Both the position numbers and the translations under genes were made by a program. Source: Apiosordaria backusii (taxonomy: Eukaryota; Ascomycota; Sordariomycetes; Sordariales; Lasiosphaeriaceae). From it: a DNA stretch of 64,000 bases. This document shows, piece after piece, positions 24,339-34,226 of this stretch. The DNA is taken from assembly GCA_030549205.1 (NCBI GenBank), contig JAUKTV010000023.1, forward strand, positions 186,001-250,000, written 5' to 3'. The notes under the pieces are model-generated. The model was not told the DNA's origin. It worked only from the letters and a program-made list of their open reading frames with translations, and made no database searches. The first letter of the stretch is position 1; the number at the start of each line of letters is the position of its first letter.

Positions 24339-24764
24339 TTGCATTGTTTACCAATACACCAATACAGGCTCGGCCATATTACTGCCACCATTCTGAAGAT
24401 ACGACACGACGAGCACCGCAGGCAAGCTCTCATCAACAACCGACATTCTCATCGCCCACACTCATCATTCTACAAACAGGAGACCGTCAACCCCAAGAAC
24501 ACCCAGGTCAGCATGACACACCCATCCTACGGCCAAATGGAAATCTCCCCGGATTCGGGCTATCAACTGGAATTTGACCTGGTCGGCAGCAATGCCGCAA
24601 TGCGAGCTGGCAGTAGTGCCGCGACACTGCCTGAGTGGCAAGGCTACTCGTATCAAGAATCATCGTGGGCGACGACGGCCACCAGTGACCCGACGTATAC
24701 TTCACCGGATCCATACTTTGGATATGAACAAAATCAGTGGTATGACGAGCTGTTGTTGTTGTGA
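24339..24764 (+). CDS. Small Tyr/Ser-rich hypothetical protein
   Basis: Open frame of 141 codons; an inner ATG at 24514 gives 83. The second half is rich in Ser, Tyr, Trp, Gly and Pro (YSYQESSW, SPDPYFGYEQNQW), resembling the low-complexity tails of the zinc-finger proteins further right, but it has no finger. I do not recognise it, and it may be chance. Confidence 0.25.
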   Translation: MHCLPIHQYRLGHITATILKIRHDEHRRQALINNRHSHRPHSSFYKQETVNPKNTQVSMTHPSYGQMEISPDSGYQLEFDLVGSNAAMRAGSSAATLPEWQGYSYQESSWATTATSDPTYTSPDPYFGYEQNQWYDELLLL

Positions 24765-25902
24765 GCTTTTATTCGCCGAAGGCGACCCCCCGCGAAGCGG
24801 GAGATCCCTCGCGTTTAATCTATCTAATGATAGGTACCAGGCGTACACTAGCTATACATGACGATGTATACAGGTATGTCAAGCCGTTGGATAGTCCCGG
24901 TGGCGTTTTTGAGGGGGTGAAAACCCTCTTCTGTGCCAGTCCCCCTCTCCAGACAAGGTTTTCCAGCCTGCTTCAACAGAAAGTGCCCTCCTGAAAGTGC
25001 CCCTCCGATATCTCTTAGGTCCTAGGTGTGCCCCCAGGACCTGTGTGTCGACGGCCGGTGTGGCCAGTATGGTGTGCCCCGGCGTAGCCTGGGGGTGGTA
25101 TGACGAGCAGGAGGACTCGGGGACAAGTAAAAATGTCAAGAAGAGGGTCAGATTCCACGAGGGGCCTACTCAGTAGGCCGGAAAGATGGGAGCCTTTGCT
25201 GTTGATGTTTGTGCGCCTCCTTAGCTGGCTGAGTGATGGCACCTGCAACGCTAACCAGGCTGGACCTGATATCTTGTATTGGAGACTCATCGTTCAAGTT
25301 AATTTGATTTTGAAATCTCTTTCTACCACATTGGTAAACGAAACCGTTCATAAACACACGATACCTACCTATTGCTGCCTCTTTAGAAACTGCGTCAGAA
25401 TACATGTAGGCACCTTACCGAGGTACCTATCCAATTCACCACCTTGATGGAGACTTTGACACTCTAGAACTGCTAGACCCTAGAAAGATCTCGAGCCACT
25501 CACTAGTTGCGGAAAAACAACCCACATACATCTCTTTTGTTGGCAGTGAATGCCTCGCTCTTACCAATCATGCGAAACGTCATGAAGATAAGGATGTGGC
25601 TTGACGAAGGGTATCAAGTGCGGAGTTGCGCCGTGGCCTAAAGCTACCAAGCCTTGATGACAAGTCACTGGGTCTGTGACGTGTCAAATGGCGCATCCAC
25701 AGTGACCGAAACGTTACTCAATCAAGCTTTTCCATCATGGCATAAACCGATGTGATCTTTTTTCTGTTGAGGTGCGCAATCGCTACATCCCCGAATTGCC
25801 TATCACAGTTTTGACTCGGATGCAACCCCATAACTGCCGCCAGCAAGCGTCCATCATTGTCTCGAAGACACCAGCGTCTGCCAAGATAACTACATCGAGA
25901 AG
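24765..25902. other. Intergenic region, nothing recognised
   Basis: About 1.1 kb of mostly motif-free sequence. A short hairpin-like stretch with CCCCGCGAAGCGGG-type symmetry occurs near 24790. Confidence 0.4.
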
Positions 25903-27018
25903 ATGGGAAATTGCATTAAGACCAAGTTCCTTATCCTCTCCGACACCCATAGCTGTGGACCCCAAAAGTTAAATGTGCCCGATGTGCTCGTCGACGTGGC
26001 AATACACTGCGGCGACCTCACCCAGGGTTCCACGCTGCACGAATTTCGGGTTTCTCTCGACCTCCTTCGTCAAATCAAGGCCACTCTAAAGCTTGTGATT
26101 GCCGGTAACCACGACTTCACACTTGACGCCAAGACATTTGCGAGAAAGGTCAAGGAAGCTCGCGGCCCTTTCAAGGTCCCACCGGGGGTTGTCGACAAAA
26201 TATACGGCCCACCTGGCGCGGCAAGATCTCTCATCGACTCGGACTCAGACAACATCATCTTCCTGGACGAAGGCACCCACAGATTCAACCTGAAAAACGG
26301 CGCCAGCTTAACAGTATATGCCAGCCCCTTCACCCCTTCTCGAGATCTGGAAAAAGGCTCCACATACATGCGTAGCACAGGCCATAAATTCGCCATCCCC
26401 GAAGGGATGGATATCGTTATAACCCATGGTCCGCCAAAAGGCGTTCTCGACATGGATCGGACAGGAAAACGAGCAGGCTGTGATGACCTCCTCGCGGCTG
26501 TTGCGAAAGCTCGGCCGCGGATGCACTGTTTCGGCCACATCCACGAAGCCTGGGGTGCCAGATTGATCGTCTGGCCCAAGAGCACTAGTGAAAGCCTCTC
26601 TCATGTGACGGACATCACGTCACAGAGATATGTTCTTGTGAATAACCTCACCACACTTCATCCACGGCCAGGAGGCTTAAGAAAGACCGACGTTCAAAAG
26701 GCAAGCCGGCTGCAAGAAGCGAGAGAGGTCGGATATATCAAAACAAGCCATTGTGGCTCGTCTCGGGATGCCCATCCGATTGAGCCTGGTCGCAAGACAC
26801 TCTTTGTGAATGCCGCCATCATACCCAACCCACGAACAAAGGAGAAGCAGCTGCCTTGGATTGTTGAAATTGACCTCCCTGCCTCGAAGGAAGCCGACAG
26901 CCGCAAAGACAGCATTGGGGGGAATCTGCCATGCCCTTTCCCATGCCAGGATCCTTCCCTTTCTATCGAAAGCTTGACTGAGATGACGACCCGGCTGTCG
27001 ATCGAGTCAGCTGCCTGA
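25903..27018 (+). CDS. Metallophosphoesterase (calcineurin-like, MPPED type)
   Basis: Single exon, 371 residues. The metal-site motifs are all present: SDTHS with Asp14 and His16, CGDLTQ with Asp38, GNHD at residues 68-71, the ITHGPPKG loop, and GHIHEAWG near residues 207-214. Spacing and the closing segments match fungal relatives of MPPED/UPF0046 proteins, which hydrolyse cyclic nucleotides or other phosphodiesters with two metal ions. The natural substrate is unknown. No signal peptide is visible; the N-terminal MGNC resembles an N-myristoylation context (Gly2, Cys4). The last 100 residues, after the catalytic domain, are polar with no known motif. The gene is intact. Confidence 0.88.
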   Translation: MGNCIKTKFLILSDTHSCGPQKLNVPDVLVDVAIHCGDLTQGSTLHEFRVSLDLLRQIKATLKLVIAGNHDFTLDAKTFARKVKEARGPFKVPPGVVDKIYGPPGAARSLIDSDSDNIIFLDEGTHRFNLKNGASLTVYASPFTPSRDLEKGSTYMRSTGHKFAIPEGMDIVITHGPPKGVLDMDRTGKRAGCDDLLAAVAKARPRMHCFGHIHEAWGARLIVWPKSTSESLSHVTDITSQRYVLVNNLTTLHPRPGGLRKTDVQKASRLQEAREVGYIKTSHCGSSRDAHPIEPGRKTLFVNAAIIPNPRTKEKQLPWIVEIDLPASKEADSRKDSIGGNLPCPFPCQDPSLSIESLTEMTTRLSIESAA

Positions 27019-27829
27019 AGATGATTTCGGGCAGAAAGAACGAAGAGCGATAGACAACAAATAGAAAAAGCTTTCACGTTCCAAATTCGTGAGTGACTTC
27101 ATTGGCTCCTCCCCGCATCGGCCGCCTCTCGCGTGTCGGGACCGAGATGCACAAGTGAAACGCGGTCCGCGTAAGCTTCTTCCAGTCGTGCGGCAGCGCA
27201 GCATCATCGTTATCGCCCCTTGCAACCCATTCCTTCCACACCTAACCCATCCATCTTCGAACTCCAACTCCCGAACATCCAACCTGGAAGTGTCCCGGTC
27301 CCTGCGCCTACCTGTTGCCGGTCCAGCCTAGCTTCGGGACCGCTCAACCACCCCACCTGAGCCGTCCCAAGACCGTTCGCCCGTTCCTGTCCGTAGTTCC
27401 TACCTAGCACCCGTGGACCCCAAGATGCAGCTCACACTGGGAGAAGGTTGCACCAGCTCCAAACCGGACCAGTCAACAAGGAATTGATCAGCTCCGACTT
27501 GTTGATATCGGCATCGGCGTCTTCATTGCACCGTCCGACAGATTGGCGATTGGCGAGAACCGAGAGCCGCGTCCGCATTCTCTGATGGTTGCTGCAGCTA
27601 CTATGCATTTCACAACATGATGTTCGCCATCCTCTTGCGTAATTCCTCCTGTCTGTCTCGGCGATTTGATATAACGCCAACTTTGCGTTGTCTTTTTTTG
27701 GCATCCCACGTTTTGAATCACCTCCCCTCTCCCCTTTTCTCCCCTGTCCCCCCCCTCATTCCATTTTCTTATCTGTTTTTCTTTATTGTTCTGTTCCCCC
27801 CTCCACCCACCAGTTAATCCAGTTCCGCA
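27019..27829. promoter_or_regulatory. Upstream region with pyrimidine-rich leader
   Basis: About 0.8 kb without a supported gene. From about 27720 to 27810 the plus strand is a nearly unbroken C/T tract just before the b561 start, typical of the 5' leader or core promoter of well-expressed filamentous fungal genes. Confidence 0.5.
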
Positions 27830-28688
27830 ATGTCAAGAATACCCAACATGTATCCAAAACCCCTCCCCTTCCTTCTAACCAATCTCTTGGTCAGCACCGC
27901 CTCCGCCCAAAATTACTACGGCTCCTCCGGCAACCCCTACTCCAGCTCCGATGGCGACGGTTCATCAGACGGTGACGGCAACAACAACAACGGCTTCGGC
28001 AACTTCAACGCCGGCGCCGGCTTCGACATTGACGCTGCCATGCGCACCCGCGCCATCCACGGCATCCTCGCCGCCGTCTCCATGGCGATCCTTTTTCCCT
28101 CCGGCTCGATCCTCATGCGCGTCATCCCCGGCCGGTTCGCCATTTGGGCGCACGGGATAGCGCAGGCTGTTGCGCTGGTGGTGTATATCGCTGCCGTTGG
28201 GCTGGGGATACACCTTGTGCGGGAGGTGAGCGGGGCGAGGTTTAGTAATGGGGTGGATATGGTATGTCCGTCCCCATACACATCAGCTGGTGGTGATACT
28301 AACAAAAAGGGGATAGTTTTCCGATCCGGATAGGAGTTACCACCCTATTATCGGAATCGTGGTGTTGGTATGCTTGTTGCTACAGCCGCTGTTTGGGTTT
28401 ATTCATCATGCCAAGTTCAAGAGGCTGCAGACGAGGCAGATGTGGAGTTATCTTCATTTGTTTAATGGGAGGATATTTATTACGTTGGGTATGGCGAATG
28501 GTGGCTTGGGGCTGTGGATGGCGGGTGCGAGTAAGGAGCTCAAGACGGCGTATGTTGCTGTTGCGGCGGTTATGTGGGTTCTGTGGATGCTTGCGGCGGC
28601 GTATGGGGAGTGGAAGAGATGGAAGGCGAATCGGTTGGGGTATCCGCCGAGGAATAAGAAGTGGCATGATGGGGACGTTCCTTTTTAG
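27830..28688 (+). CDS. Cytochrome b561-domain membrane protein
   Basis: Model: 27830-28261 and 28317-28688, 267 residues; GTATGT donor, GATAG acceptor. A signal peptide ends near residue 26. It is followed by a Gly/Ser/Asn/Asp-rich linker (about 27-65) where related proteins carry a DOMON domain, which is absent here. The b561 core has five helices with the expected heme-binding histidines: AIHGILA (His77), IWAHGIAQ, HPIIGIVVL, and FIHHAKFKR with SYLHLFNGR. These proteins pass electrons across membranes using two b hemes. The partner is not identifiable. The C-terminus (KKWHDGDVPF) is hydrophilic and cytosolic. The gene is intact. Confidence 0.85.
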
Positions 28689-28851
28689 TTTTGTGAGAGC
28701 AGCTGTGGATGGTGGAGGTGGATCTGGGAGGGATGTCAAGGGATGATCTGGAATAGCGAAAGAAAAGAAGTGGGAATAAGGGATACCATGTTTTTTGCCA
28801 GATCGCAATAGAGTTGGAGAGATGATTGAATAAAATCCAAATAGTTTGTTA

Positions 28852-29985
28852 CTAATTGGGTACTTGTACATTGAGCTCCAAGCCGTTCAGCCGCATGTAC
28901 TCCAGCTTGGCTGCTAGTTCTGCTTCGACGCCCCGCCATGTTCTTCCTTTCAGGTGTCTGACGCATAGGTGCTTCCCTTCGTCTGGGTAGTACAGCCAGC
29001 AGGCCCACTTCTTCCAGTTTCCCTCCTTCATCTCGTCCCTTGCCAGATGGCCCACGGTGTCTTCGATGAATGCGCCCCTCGGGATGGCTATTCGGCTGGG
29101 GAAGACTTGGTTGAGATAGTGGCTGGTTGATGCTAGATGAGGTTTGTCGTGCCAGAGGAACAAGGGTGTGAGAGGCACACGAGAGGTGGCTGTCTCCCCG
29201 TCCTCCGTTTCCGACTGAACTGTAAAGTTTTGTTTGTGGAGCTGTGTCAACCCGCGGAGGGCAGGGTAGAGCATGACGTGGTCGGAGGTGGCGTACTCCA
29301 TCATTCTCACTGATGGGAAGCAGACGTATTCAACTGGGGGCCGGATCGCTTGTTGTTGCCGGCCCTTTCCTGTTTCTTCTTCTTCAGTTGACGTAGTTGT
29401 CGCCTTGTTCTCCTGCATGAGTTGTAACAGGGGGCCAAGAGGGATGTCAGTCACCAGCGCCCAGTCATGCTGCTGTATCCACACATACGGCGTAACCGTC
29501 ATCCTCAACGCCGACCTAACCGCCAGACCAAAACCAAGTCGCTGGACGGGCTCAACAAACGTGACGCGCTCGTCTTTGGTTTTGGTGACATTCATCACCA
29601 CCGCGTTATCCTGCGACGCGTAGGCGGCAGCCCCAGACCCAAACTCGGCCTTCTCCTGCGTCTTGACCAGATCCGCATTGGCATAAGACCTGCCGGCTGG
29701 GGCGTACTCTTTCAGAATCAGCCTCTTGGCGTTGGCCTTGTAGTCGGCGTACTTGGACGCGCCGTCGGGCGTGACATGACCCTTTTTCAGTCGCGGCTTG
29801 GTGCTGATGTGGTCATAGGTGTCGAGGACGGCAATGACACGGCAGTGGATGAGAGGCGGGCAGTGCTTCCGAAACGAGACGGCGATTTGTTCGAGAAGCT
29901 CGGTGGACGGCGCAGAAGGTGTGGGGGACGTTGTGATGATCACTGTCACCAGCTTTTCCGGCGCCGGCTTTGTGCTGGGTGCCAT
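28852..29985 (-). CDS. Glycosyltransferase-like fungal protein
   Basis: Single exon, 377 residues from the ATG at 29985; the open frame reaches further upstream, but this start is preceded by no domain. The N-terminal strand LVTVIITTSPTPSAPSTELL, then FRKHCPPLIHCRVIAVLDTYD, suits a GT-A nucleotide-sugar fold. In the middle, VTPYVWIQQHDWALVTDIPL has the QHDW motif typical of family 2-like transferases. A later segment, PLFLWHDKPHLAST and FPRGAF-like IAIPRGAFIEDTVG, is conserved in fungal and oomycete proteins I remember as uncharacterised. No signal peptide is visible, so it may be cytosolic. Donor and acceptor sugars are unknown. It is convergent with the b561 gene, about 160 bases between stops. 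Confidence 0.6.
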   Translation of the reverse strand: MAPSTKPAPEKLVTVIITTSPTPSAPSTELLEQIAVSFRKHCPPLIHCRVIAVLDTYDHISTKPRLKKGHVTPDGASKYADYKANAKRLILKEYAPAGRSYANADLVKTQEKAEFGSGAAAYASQDNAVVMNVTKTKDERVTFVEPVQRLGFGLAVRSALRMTVTPYVWIQQHDWALVTDIPLGPLLQLMQENKATTTSTEEEETGKGRQQQAIRPPVEYVCFPSVRMMEYATSDHVMLYPALRGLTQLHKQNFTVQSETEDGETATSRVPLTPLFLWHDKPHLASTSHYLNQVFPSRIAIPRGAFIEDTVGHLARDEMKEGNWKKWACWLYYPDEGKHLCVRHLKGRTWRGVEAELAAKLEYMRLNGLELNVQVPN

Positions 29986-30557
29986 CGTCACTGAATGACG
30001 GGAACAGCCTGTGTTACCTCTGGAAGAAGGCCATGGATGATCAAGAACAGTGCTGCTGTGTCTTGGTCTTGGTGTCGGGTTGTTTGAACGTTGAAATCGA
30101 GCATGAGCAACCCAGTGGATGAGAAATTCACAAGTGGTGATCGGGAGGATCCACACAGTGCGGAATTTGCCTGACCACACCGTTGTTACTGTGCAAGCGC
30201 TTAACGTTCTGGATACCATCACTGTCAGCAATAGGAAGGTGTGAAAAAAAAAACCAAGAATTATTAGACATTGAAAGGCTCCTATGAGTCTCTGGTAAAC
30301 TATCGCTGGTCTTCCTATGCATGTTGCATACCAATATCGCTCATCAACAAACGTCGATGCCTCCCAAAAGCCATTCTCAACACTCTACAATCTCCTCCTC
30401 CATGCCAATGGCCATCCAATGTTATCAAAAGCCTCCCAATCATTTCAACATGTCCTCCCACGCTTTTCAAACGTGTACCAATTCCCTCTTGGTTCCTCCA
30501 ATAGTCCATCAATGCCTTGCTATGCTCTCGCCTTGCCTCCCAATCCTTCAAGGGGGC
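29986..30557. other. Intergenic spacer at left edge of the zinc-finger cluster
   Basis: Holds the promoter of the glycosyltransferase-like gene and the 3' flank of the first zinc-finger gene. No gene is supported. Confidence 0.4.
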
Positions 30558-31289
30558 TCAGGGATTGGGATTGGGCAGGAGAATACCGTGTTCGAACCAC
30601 ATGTGCGCCCGCAAGTCCTGGAAGCGTGGTAACCGTTGCGCGCACGTCCCCGGGAGGGGACCCCAGAGTCGGCATCTGTGTCCATGCTGGGCAGCGTTGT
30701 TGTGTAAGATCAAGTTTGGGACGCCGCAATCGCAATCTGGACAGTGGTCGGGGAGGCCAACCGAGTTCATAATTTGACTCCACTGCGGCGACGGATAGTA
30801 CATTGCGCGCAAGTGGTGCCTTTGCAAGTGTTCGATGAGGGACTTGTGGCGGAAGAGAATTTTGTCGCAATCGTTGAACGGGCACCTGAATTGGCTTCTT
30901 GGGCGAAGGTTGAGTCTTGGGAGTCGCCTTTCCCACGAGGTGCGGTTTTGTACTGCGGCATTGGTTTTGGGTGTGGCGGCTAATCGGGCTGCTTGAGCTG
31001 CTTCGGCTGCTTGGGCTGCCTGAGCTGCCGCGTTGTTGTCATTGGCGTTGTTGTTGTTGTCATTGGCGTTGTTGTTGTCATTGGCGTTGTTGTTGTCATT
31101 GGCGTTGTTGTTGTCATTGGCGTTGTTGTTGTCATTGGCGTTGTTGTTGTCATTGGCGTTGTTGTTGTCATTGGCGTTGTTGTTGTCATTGGCGTTGTTG
31201 TTATTATTGCCATTGTTGTTATCATTGCCGTTGTTGTTGTTATTGCCATTGTTATTGTTACTGTTATTGTTATTGTTATTGTTGCTCAT
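30558..31289 (-). CDS. C2H2 zinc-finger protein with Asn-rich repeat N-terminus (cluster member)
   Basis: I start at 31289, where MSNNNNN begins a long Asn/Asp/Ala-rich tract (about residues 1-100) made of a repeated six-residue unit (NANDNN). After an Ala/Gln stretch comes a canonical finger, C-x4-C-x12-H-x4-H (30884-30813): FRCPFNDCDKILFRHKSL then EHLQRHH. A second Cys/His cluster follows (CPDCDCG with HNNAAQHGHRC) and a half-finger-like LRAHMWFEHG. Total 243 residues. The open frame extends upstream to 31535 but without a motif. Multiple Cys/His clusters suggest nucleic acid or protein binding. It marks the left end of the array; unlike other members, the Gln-rich tail is missing and the low-complexity part is N-terminal. 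Confidence 0.7.
   Translation of the reverse strand: MSNNNNNNNSNNNNGNNNNNGNDNNNGNNNNNANDNNNANDNNNANDNNNANDNNNANDNNNANDNNNANDNNNANDNNNNANDNNAAAQAAQAAEAAQAARLAATPKTNAAVQNRTSWERRLPRLNLRPRSQFRCPFNDCDKILFRHKSLIEHLQRHHLRAMYYPSPQWSQIMNSVGLPDHCPDCDCGVPNLILHNNAAQHGHRCRLWGPLPGTCAQRLPRFQDLRAHMWFEHGILLPNPNP
31033..31205. repeat. 18-bp minisatellite, about nine units
   Basis: On the plus strand the unit TTGTTGTTGTCATTGGCG repeats in tandem with near-perfect copies, followed by a degenerate ATT/GTT tract to about 31285. It encodes the NANDNN repeat on the minus strand. The length is a multiple of three, so changes in copy number keep the frame. Confidence 0.9.
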
Positions 31290-32365
31290 GGTGATAGGCG
31301 TACTGGTGGCTTTGGATGTTGGATAGAGGAAGCAAACGTTGGCGAGTGAGCTCAACGAAAAGACTAACTTAAAGCAGGGCGCCAAGTGCCTTCCTGGGAA
31401 AGTATAGACAGTCATCACGCCATTGGCCCTGCGAGGAAGGCAGGTGACTGCTCTTTCAGTGCCTTTAAAGTAGGTAGGCAATGGTAGCAGGGACCATTTG
31501 ATGCTGTAGGCGGAAGGTAAAGAAATCGGCAACATCTTCGGTCACACCGCCGAGGCTGAGCAGCACCGGTCTAAGGAAGCGGATCGCGGTTGCCGATTCG
31601 GAATCTCAAAAACAGGTCCAAAGTTCGTTCCTCGCGATTGACGCAGCACCCACTACCCACACCCGTAACAAAGAGGGGGATACCGCAAGCTACTTCAGCA
31701 AGAGCCAGGAATTCGACAGACTCGAGGTGCGCTCTGAAGATGTGGCAATATCTCACACGTCTGCATTCATGCTGGGCCTGCGGCCCTTGATCCCCGGAGC
31801 TGCATACGGATCTCGAGCGGCAAGATTTCCCCCGATAGGTGGGAGAAGAGCGCAAGTGATACAGCCTATTTTTCTCAAAGGAGTTCCACATGGATCTTTT
31901 CAGCCCCCGAACCTTGGACCAGTGTTTTTGAGACGACCGGGCGATGCGGGACTCCCCAAGAACGTCGCAGTGTTGTCCTGCCCAACACCACGCTTGGTAC
32001 TCGATGCAACAGTCACCCTGCTCGTCAACCCGATGAATGACGATATTGATGTGGACAGGTGAGCTAGGTCAGTCTCGCGCTGAGTCGATGGGGTCATGGG
32101 CGCGGCCTCGGGGGCTGACATGTCTCCAGCACCTGTTGGAGGCTAAATGAATATCTCGAACTGCTTCAGCCGTCAAGTCGTGATCCTGTGTTTGGGCGAT
32201 ATCCGGGTTCCGAGAGGATGGTGCGGGTGGAGGTTAGATTGCCTCTTGGATTGGCAGGGCGGCTTCACGATCTTGACAATTTCACATTGTAGGGCAGGCC
32301 CGGATTCGGAGGTCAAGAGGGGGTAATGGGGTTCATCGCGCACATATAATTAAACAGCGTTGGCC
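31290..32365. other. Spacer, nothing recognised
   Basis: Contains the promoter side of the Asn-rich finger gene. Short open frames on both strands have no motif; a minus frame at 31571-31891 was looked at and not supported. Confidence 0.4.
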
Positions 32366-32640
32366 TCACAAAGCCGGGTGATGACTGACGGGACTCTCGG
32401 AATCTGTGAAGGGTGCCTGGTCACTGGGAACAGAGTTGGCAGTGATATGCTGTAATCTTTGAGCTTTTCTTTGTTTTCGATCTGCCCAGGCCTGCTCTTT
32501 GGACCGTTCGGGCCTACTGTGGACGTCGATTCGATGACGACGCCAGCTCGTCGCGAAGTCTTTTCCACAAACTGTGCCGTCGGGATGCACATATCTGATA
32601 GCGTTCCTTGGGCTGTATCACCGCAGTGGGGCAGGGACAG
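32366..32640 (-). pseudogene. Zinc-finger cluster pseudogene, copy of the 36.0-kb gene
   Basis: The segment reads HPDGTVCGKDFATSW, then ERSKEQAWADRKQRKAQRLQ, then TDSESPVSHH. It is clearly a paralog of the gene at 36.0 kb (YPDGTVCGKDFATIW, ERSKQQAWEDRKQRRLQRSQ, TDSESSVNHH). A net five-base deletion before CAGATATGTG removes the first finger Cys and shifts the frame. A six-base deletion shortens the second half of the finger. It ends early at a TGA shortly after the HHP segment. Confidence 0.8.
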
Positions 32641-33029
32641 GTTGTTGATCAGAGCGCGGGCAAGTACCTAGTTTATCGGCGTCTTGAACGTAGCGGTAGT
32701 CTGTCGCTGTGCTGCGGGGTTTCCAAGAGCAGCCGTACCCGTCGGTCGGTTTCCAACTGTGTCCGAAGGTGGCCGATTCCTCAAGCCTATCGACCAGCGT
32801 GGGGGCTCAGAGCCGGTGTAGCCATCTCCGTTGGTAGGCCTAGACCCGGAGTGGACGGTGATTCCTTGCCAGACACCTTGGGCCTCTTGGAAGGCTTGGC
32901 GCCATCTCCAATGTCCTTCGGCAAGTGCATGTGCCTTCGATAGATCAGCACATGTCTGACAGAACATAGATAAGTAGTGAGTTGGTCTAATAGTTGGAGT
33001 GCTGTTAGTTACCTCTGTCCAAGGTTATC

Positions 33030-33300
33030 TCAGGTGCTGACAACATACCAGTTCTTAGGGTGGTGATTCTCCCAATCGTCGCCGGGGAGAACGCGGAAGT
33101 ACTCTTTCCGGTTGTTAAGTAAGTTCGGTAGTGACACTTTCGCCAGCCGCGCCTCCTGGCGCCCGGAGCGCCCGGCTTCCTCGTCTTGTACTGCTTTACG
33201 CTCTGTTCGGGTCACTCATGAACATTCCGTTGGTGGCGGCGCCTGATTTCATGTTCGCAACCTTGTCGGCTGGGGCGGCGACCTCATGGCCTGGGTACCT
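33030..33300 (-). pseudogene. Zinc-finger cluster remnant
   Basis: One frame reads EIRRRHQRNVHE, the second half of a finger, and is stopped by TGA at 33214-33212 before PEQSVKQYKTRK. A neighbouring frame then reads ARLAKVSLPNLLNN, RKEYFRVLPGDDW to a stop at 33030. Both segments are paralogous to the copy at 33.6-34.2 kb (RRRHQMEVHE; ARLTELSLHNFL, then NRDELFRVLFGDNW). The first finger half is lost. Confidence 0.7.
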
Positions 33301-33642
33301 AGGTAAGGTAGTTTCTTATTACACCCCGTGCAGCTGTTGAGGTTTTCATGCTGGTAGCCGGGCACCTTGGTTTTCTTGGGAAAGTCGTACAAGAGCAAGA
33401 CGTACATGATAGTTGTACATGACAGTCGTACATGTTGGTCGTGCAGTGACAATCATACATGCGATACATGTACATTGATAGTCATACATCCCCTCGCCGT
33501 AGTCTATAATTGTACAATAGACAATGGCACATGAATCTTCTATGGCCAGCAGCATTCTTTGAGCCGGCCAGAAGAGGCATGTTAGGAACGATGATATGCC
33601 ATGAAGGCAGGCGACAAGTCTAATGAACAGAGTGAGATTAGT
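33301..33642. other. Spacer with imperfect TACATG-type repeats
   Basis: Between about 33399 and 33492 the phrase ATAGTYGTACATGA recurs in varied copies, often as palindromic TGTACA or GTACATGA. It is gene-free and may be a small decayed minisatellite. Confidence 0.5.
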
Positions 33643-34226
33643 TTACTGTTTGCGGTAATCGTTGCACGATAGAACTAGAACATACTGCTGTTTGTTGTTT
33701 GAATTTCCTCCCTCATCATGCCAGTCCTCAACGAGCAAAATCTCTACGAGCCAGTTGTCTCCGAAGAGAACTCGAAACAACTCGTCCCTGTTTTATAAGA
33801 AGTTATGCAGGGATAGCTCGGTGAGTCTAGCGTCCTCCCGTTGAGCCCCCTTTCGAGCCTGTCGGCGAGCCACCCGAGCTGCGCGCCGCCGGACCTTTTT
33901 CGCACGGCGATATGCCCAGTGTTCTTTGACACCATGTGTGGGTCTTTCGTGAACTTCCATTTGGTGCCGTCGCCGATTGAAAGGCTTGCTAAAAGGCCCA
34001 GAATTGCACCGCTCACCCGTAGCCTCGTTAATGAAGACGCGGCAGTAGTAGGGCCCTTGGGGTGGCTTCGCGACTTTGGCCTTCTTGGATCCGTCCTCAT
34101 CCCCCGAGGACTCGGAGGCTGTGCTCCAGTCGATTTCATCGGAGAGGACGGGGGGCTGCGACGGAGCCCGCCCCCCACCCCCGCCACCATGTCGTGGTGC
34201 TGGTGGGTATGAATGGCGGTGGCCAT
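33643..34226 (-). pseudogene. Zinc-finger cluster gene with G-run frameshift and TAA
   Basis: The ATG at 34226 starts MATAIHTHQHHDMVAG, then Gly-rich sequence. The frame must shift by one base in the G runs (plus-strand C runs 34171-34176 and 34178-34182) to reach the family body: acidic SDEIDWSTASESSGDEDG, then an extended finger C-x11-C-x13-H-x4-H (34044-33949) with YYCRVFINEATGERC and FNRRRHQMEVHE, then a basic extension with HWAYRRAKKVRRR. In the same frame ARLTELSLHNFL meets TAA at 33795-33793, and the frame stays open for another 49 codons (NRDELFRVLFGDNW...) to 33645. The post-TAA block is conserved in the remnant at 33.1 kb, so the TAA is probably a real lesion. Confidence 0.7.

Noticed and set aside
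27722..27810. Coding frames in the pyrimidine tract before the b561 gene
   Set aside because: Low-complexity C/T sequence of a leader; the frames are compositional.
31033..31205. CRISPR-like regular repeats
   Set aside because: The units are directly adjacent with no spacers and encode an Asn-rich protein tract; this is a minisatellite in a eukaryote.
30917..31349. Long hydrophobic plus-strand frames (Leu/Val/Cys-rich)
   Set aside because: They are only the reverse reading of the 18-bp Asn repeat.
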